From Gammaproteobacteria bacterium (GTDB taxonomy: Bacteria > Pseudomonadota > Gammaproteobacteria > Enterobacterales > Alteromonadaceae): DNA of 41,326 nt. The translations under genes and the position numbers were made by a program. Numbering within the stretch: the stretch's first letter is position 1; every line of letters starts with the position of its first letter. The notes under the pieces were generated by a model. The model was not told where the DNA came from, made no database searches, and saw only the letters and a program-made list of their open reading frames with translations. This document shows, one piece after another, positions 41,199-41,326 of this stretch. Location: the NCBI GenBank assembly GCA_018826295.1, contig JAHJZX010000029.1:1-41326 (forward strand), written 5' to 3'.

Positions 41199-41326
41199 TG
41201 ATCAGTAGACACCTTCTATAGTTAGGTATCGTACCTGACACTGAGGTGCAAGATGGCCAGACATAAAACCCAGGCGTACTCAGAAGAGTTCCGCCGTGAA
41301 GCCGTAAGACTGTCTGATTTACCCGA
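41199..41326 (+). mobile_element. IS3-like insertion sequence, left end, truncated by window
   Basis: After 20 bases of a third cassette (41179-41198) the sequence changes to TGATCAGTAGACACCTTC, a TG-starting end of the kind found in IS3-family elements, with a short palindrome AGGTA-TCG-TACCT (41224-41236), then a transposase start. The exact edge is estimated; the right end and any target duplication lie outside the window. Confidence 0.65.
41253..41326 (+). CDS. IS3-family transposase OrfA, N-terminal fragment
   Basis: The first 24 codons of a transposase are visible, MARHKTQAYSEEFRREAVRL, matching the start of the IS3-family OrfA helix-turn-helix (HTH_Tnp_1). A GAGGTG ribosome site precedes the ATG. 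The gene runs off the window and reads in the same direction as the cassettes. Group within IS3 cannot be decided. Confidence 0.75.
   Translation, partial: MARHKTQAYSEEFRREAVRLSDLP

Overview
The window is a piece of a gammaproteobacterial chromosome. Gene content and order (EF-P of the arginine-loop type, a CrbS/CrbR acetate switch, the yceD-rpmF-plsX-fab-pabC-mltG-tmk-holB-pilZ-tatD block, and the AcnD/PrpF type of methylcitrate pathway) fit the Alteromonadales/Chromatiaceae group such as Rheinheimera, Alishewanella or Arsukibacterium. The genus is an inference from gene content. No rRNA, tRNA or CRISPR array was seen.

Layout: (1) 1-1700, efp, a maa-type acetyltransferase and a small secreted DUF2845 protein. 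(2) 1.7-14.8 kb, an acetate-use island. A leftward cluster (DUF4212 small subunit, ActP-like symporter, a membrane protein, a cNMP/CBS/DUF294 protein, a DEDDh exonuclease) diverges from the hybrid sensor kinase CrbS. CrbR, acetyl-CoA synthetase and a DcaP-like porin follow. A near-palindrome around TTAGTC lies 80-88 bp upstream of the start codons of acs, the porin, the symporter operon and crbS, and is proposed here as the regulator's operator. (3) 14.9-20.8 kb, rne with a long leader, rluC, a HAD phosphatase and the Maf-type yceF. (4) 20.8-31.6 kb, the fatty-acid block (yceD, rpmF, plsX, fabH, fabD, fabG, acpP, fabF), then pabC, mltG, tmk, holB, pilZ and tatD, mostly with overlapping or tightly spaced genes. 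(5) 32.0-38.9 kb, the 2-methylcitrate operon prpR-prpB-prpC-acnD-prpF, which degrades propionyl-CoA. Its promoter lies between two GTCGAC operators. A long palindrome and an internal terminator separate prpC from acnD.

(6) 38.9-41.3 kb, the accessory part: the head of a chromosomal integron. A leftward IntI tyrosine recombinase carries a perfect LexA box over its promoter. Next come an attI region with three copies of an 11-base repeat and a candidate cassette promoter, then two complete gene cassettes. Each cassette holds one AT-rich gene for an unknown envelope protein and ends in an attC site of about 100 bp. A third cassette is interrupted about 20 bp in by an IS3-like element that runs off the window.

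The acetate and propionate modules together suggest a bacterium that scavenges short-chain fatty acids. The integron adds SOS-linked gene capture. The strongest candidates for new biology are the shared TTAGTC element of the acetate island, the two orphan cassette genes, and the attI region.
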